A stretch of DNA of 64,000 nucleotides, from contig NZ_JAFREP010000002.1 in NCBI RefSeq assembly GCF_017377855.1, positions 124,001-188,000 on the forward strand, read 5' to 3'. Each line of letters starts with the position of its first letter. Position 1 is the stretch's first letter. The translations under genes and the position numbers were made by a program. Positions 62,344-64,000 of the stretch are shown here, piece by piece. Below the pieces are notes generated by a model. That model searched no databases. It had not been told where the DNA came from and was given only the letters and a program-made list of their open reading frames with translations. The stretch is from Acanthopleuribacter pedis (lineage in GTDB: Bacteria; Acidobacteriota; Holophagae; Acanthopleuribacterales; Acanthopleuribacteraceae).

Positions 62344-63184
62344 ACAGGGTGGTGGGGCTGCGCAGGCCGCGCAACATCACCTCGCCAACGGTATGGAGTG
62401 GCCAGTTTTCCTTTAGCTGATCGCGGAAGGCGTTGCTAAACAGCAGCGGAACGCCCTGGCTTTTGGTCTCGCTTTCGATGCGGGCCGCCATGTTCACCGT
62501 GTTACCGATGATCGCCAGTTCGGCGCGTCGGTCGGTGCCGATGGTGCCGACCGCGGTTTCACCGTGGTGCAGACCGATGCCGACGCGGACGGGTAGTCCC
62601 ACGGTTTCACGAAAGGCGGGCAGCTCTTCGAGGATTTCAGCACCGCAGCGCAAGGCGCGATCGGCGGCGGTTTCGGGCCGGCGAAAACCGAACACCAACA
62701 TCACACCGTCGCCCATAAAACATTTGACGAGGCCGCCGTGGCGATGCACGATGCGCAGGCTGTAATCGTAATAATGCTTCAAAAAGGTGATGACCGCGTC
62801 AGGGGAAAGGCCCTCGGAGAAGGTGCTGAAGCCGCGAACATCAATAAAGGCAATCACGAGTTGCCGTTTGTGGATGGTTTCGACCTCGGTCGGCGCGCGC
62901 AGAATTTCATCTTTGATGGCCTCGCCGACATGGCGGGCCAAGTGGTGGTCGAGCTCGTTGGATACCGAGTAGTATTTGTTTTGACGGCGGTCGCTGATGC
63001 GGGTCAACCGTTCGGTCTGGCGCAGGAGTTTGCGGTAGCTTTTGGTGAGGGTTTGCAGTTGGTCCTGTAGCTCGGTGGCGCTGAGTTCGCCCTTGAGGGC
63101 GGTTTGTGCTTGTTCCAGCGTGGCGCGTTCCTTAGCGAAAAGGTCGCTGCCGCTGTCGGGTTTGGACGGCTCGTGGTTGCTCAT
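62288..63184 (-). CDS. class III adenylate/guanylate cyclase
   Basis: The product has about 298 residues, cytoplasmic. A coiled-coil N-terminus (about 20-80) leads to a class III cyclase domain: FIDVRGFSTFSE (metal Asp, about 113-124), CFMGDGVMLVFG (second metal Asp, about 156-167), and GNTVNMAARIE (Asn and Arg of the transition state, about 224-234). All catalytic residues are kept. GGGGAG stands very close to the ATG at 63184. Its last 56 bases overlap the 3' end of the hybrid kinase gene tail to tail, an unusually long coding overlap. It may act downstream of that sensor. Confidence 0.85.
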   Translation of the reverse strand: MSNHEPSKPDSGSDLFAKERATLEQAQTALKGELSATELQDQLQTLTKSYRKLLRQTERLTRISDRRQNKYYSVSNELDHHLARHVGEAIKDEILRAPTEVETIHKRQLVIAFIDVRGFSTFSEGLSPDAVITFLKHYYDYSLRIVHRHGGLVKCFMGDGVMLVFGFRRPETAADRALRCGAEILEELPAFRETVGLPVRVGIGLHHGETAVGTIGTDRRAELAIIGNTVNMAARIESETKSQGVPLLFSNAFRDQLKENWPLHTVGEVMLRGLRSPTTLFTLGHLMGSASGAAAGAS

Positions 63185-63276
63185 GCTCCCCACTTGCGGT
63201 TCAACATCAGTGAATCCGTGGTGTTTTTCGCATTATAACGGTTCCCCGACAATCTCACCAGACACCAGGCGTTAAC

Positions 63277-63307
63277 AAAAAACGCCCCGGTGGCAGACAC
63301 CGGGGCG
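63277..63307 (-). terminator. rho-independent terminator for the Hint-domain gene
   Basis: On the minus strand a perfect 10-bp stem (63283-63292 with 63298-63307, sequence CGCCCCGGTG and its complement) with a 5-base loop is followed by TTTTTT (63277-63282 read in reverse). It lies 140 bases after the Hint-gene stop, beyond a tandem array, and would stop transcription before the cyclase gene. Confidence 0.8.
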
Positions 63308-63312
63308 GAAGG

Positions 63313-63432
63313 GACCCCGCTCCGACGAGGAGAACCTCGTTGGGGCGGGGGAAGACCCCGCTGAGACGAGGAGGACCTCGTTGGGGCGGGGGAAGACCCC
63401 GCTGAGACGAGGAGGACCTCGTCGGGGGGATG
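63313..63432. repeat. 41-bp tandem repeat array, about three units
   Basis: Three head-to-tail units of 41 bp begin at 63313, 63354 and 63395. Each starts GACCCCGCT and contains the small palindrome ACGAGG...CCTCGT, then GGGGCGGGGGAA. Units 2 and 3 are nearly identical and unit 1 differs at a few positions. They are spaced as direct repeats without unique spacers, so this is not a CRISPR array. It lies between the Hint gene and its terminator. Confidence 0.75.
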
Positions 63433-63448
63433 GTCAAAAAACGGACGG

Positions 63449-64000
63449 CTAGCGTTGGCTGTTGCGGTAGTCGTCGTGCCAGGCGGCGGGAATGCGCTCA
63501 AGGATGTTGCCGGAACGTTGGCGATCCAGCTTCTCGTAATGCGCTTGCATGGTGCCGTCACCGACCATAAAGCCGTTGGCGTAAACCGTGTTGTCAGAAG
63601 CCAGGTTTTTGCCGGGACGCTGGGCCAGTTTGAGGTTGTAGACGTTGCCGTCGTAGGCCACGCGGGTCACGCTGGTCAACTTTTCGACACCGTCGATGGT
63701 GGGTACCGCATCGCCGACTTGCAGGTCACGGGCCAGGGTGACGCCGTTTTTAACCGTTACCACGGGGTGCAGGTCCGTCATCATCAAGGCACGGCCGCTT
63801 TCGCTTTCGATGCGAACCATGGGTTTGTCCTCAAAACCAACCGCGGTATCGACAACCGGCGCGGCTTGTTTTTTGCGGTACTCGTTGAACACCAAGTCAC
63901 CGGCGGTGATATCTTCAACCGCAACCTCGGAACCGTCATTCAGTTGGATCAGGGTACCGGCGGCCAAGCAGCTGTTGGTGATTTTCATGGGGGCGAGTTG
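63449..64000 (-). CDS. Hint (hedgehog/intein)-domain protein, 5' end cut by window edge
   Basis: The visible 183 codons start with an open frame that continues beyond the right edge; the first methionine within it (63988) may not be the real start. The domain begins NSCLAAGTLIQ, with the nucleophilic Cys of the Hint fold, then GSEVAVEDITAGDLVF, DLHPVVTV (the TxxH-like block) and a C-terminal ANGFMVGDGTMQAH. Hint domains self-cleave or splice adjacent protein segments. The C-terminal tail after the Hint core is short (about 30 residues). A terminator lies 140 bases downstream. Confidence 0.7.
   Translation of the reverse strand, partial: QLAPMKITNSCLAAGTLIQLNDGSEVAVEDITAGDLVFNEYRKKQAAPVVDTAVGFEDKPMVRIESESGRALMMTDLHPVVTVKNGVTLARDLQVGDAVPTIDGVEKLTSVTRVAYDGNVYNLKLAQRPGKNLASDNTVYANGFMVGDGTMQAHYEKLDRQRSGNILERIPAAWHDDYRNSQR

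Noticed and set aside
63313-63432. Possible CRISPR array
   Set aside because: The units are contiguous direct repeats without unique spacers, and no cas genes are in the window.
63181-63561. Minus-strand frame of 126 codons across the tandem array
   Set aside because: The repeated PTRSSSSQRG-type peptide is simply the translation of the 41-bp DNA repeats.

Overview
The window is a 64 kb piece of a bacterial chromosome with moderately high GC (about 58-60% in most genes). No rRNA or tRNA genes were seen. The gene content suggests a Gram-negative bacterium with large signalling proteins. It has two giant propeller-type hybrid sensor kinases, a TPR Ser/Thr kinase with its own sigma factor, a TonB-dependent receptor, type VI secretion (T6SS) parts and many secreted proteins. 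This mix fits the Acidobacteriota (an Acanthopleuribacter/Holophagae-like marine lineage is my best guess), but the assignment is inference from gene style, not a marker gene.

Layout. 1-9 kb: a PAS sensor gene cut by the left edge, then an AT-rich patch (about 1.45-2.05 kb) with overlapping small ORFs, a probable transposase remnant, a large secreted phytase-like/GDPD protein, and an AT-richer cassette of two paralogous small proteins and a membrane protein. A MITE-like repeat family is scattered here. A DUF4032 kinase-like gene follows. 9-25 kb: a large secreted protein, then an operon of an outer-membrane barrel and two ATPases (the second ending in a kinase C-lobe-like segment), then two two-component genes on the minus strand (a 1,699-residue double-kinase hybrid and a receiver-kinase partner). 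25-37 kb: a plus-strand TetR-led gene set (alpha/beta hydrolase, FabH-like thiolase, SDR, second hydrolase, acyl-CoA ligase, sodium symporter, TonB receptor, third hydrolase), then a class 2-type lipase. The thiolase/hydrolase/ligase/SDR combination resembles the Ole/beta-lactone gene set.

37-45 kb: a minus-strand T6SS spike and effector operon (vgrG, PAAR, DUF4123 adaptor, polymorphic toxin, small likely immunity protein, CDC123-like ATP-grasp protein), with a DUF1910/DUF1911 (PoNi-type) immunity gene divergent from it. 45-53 kb: AraC regulator, DUF3224 protein, GNAT, Ser/Thr kinase plus ECF sigma factor, a secreted orphan, and a NADAR/deoxyribosyltransferase-like pair. 53-56 kb: a taurine-type ABC importer (tauABC) with a glutathione S-transferase gene downstream. 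56-64 kb: an ankyrin/PQQ-propeller protein, a second propeller hybrid kinase, a class III cyclase overlapping it tail to tail, a 41-bp tandem array with a strong terminator, and a Hint-domain protein cut by the right edge.

Two dispersed palindromic repeat families were found by eye (about 170-190 bp and 65-273 bp). They lie between genes, and one forms the stop codon of a gene. No CRISPR array, integrase, complete insertion sequence or prophage was seen.
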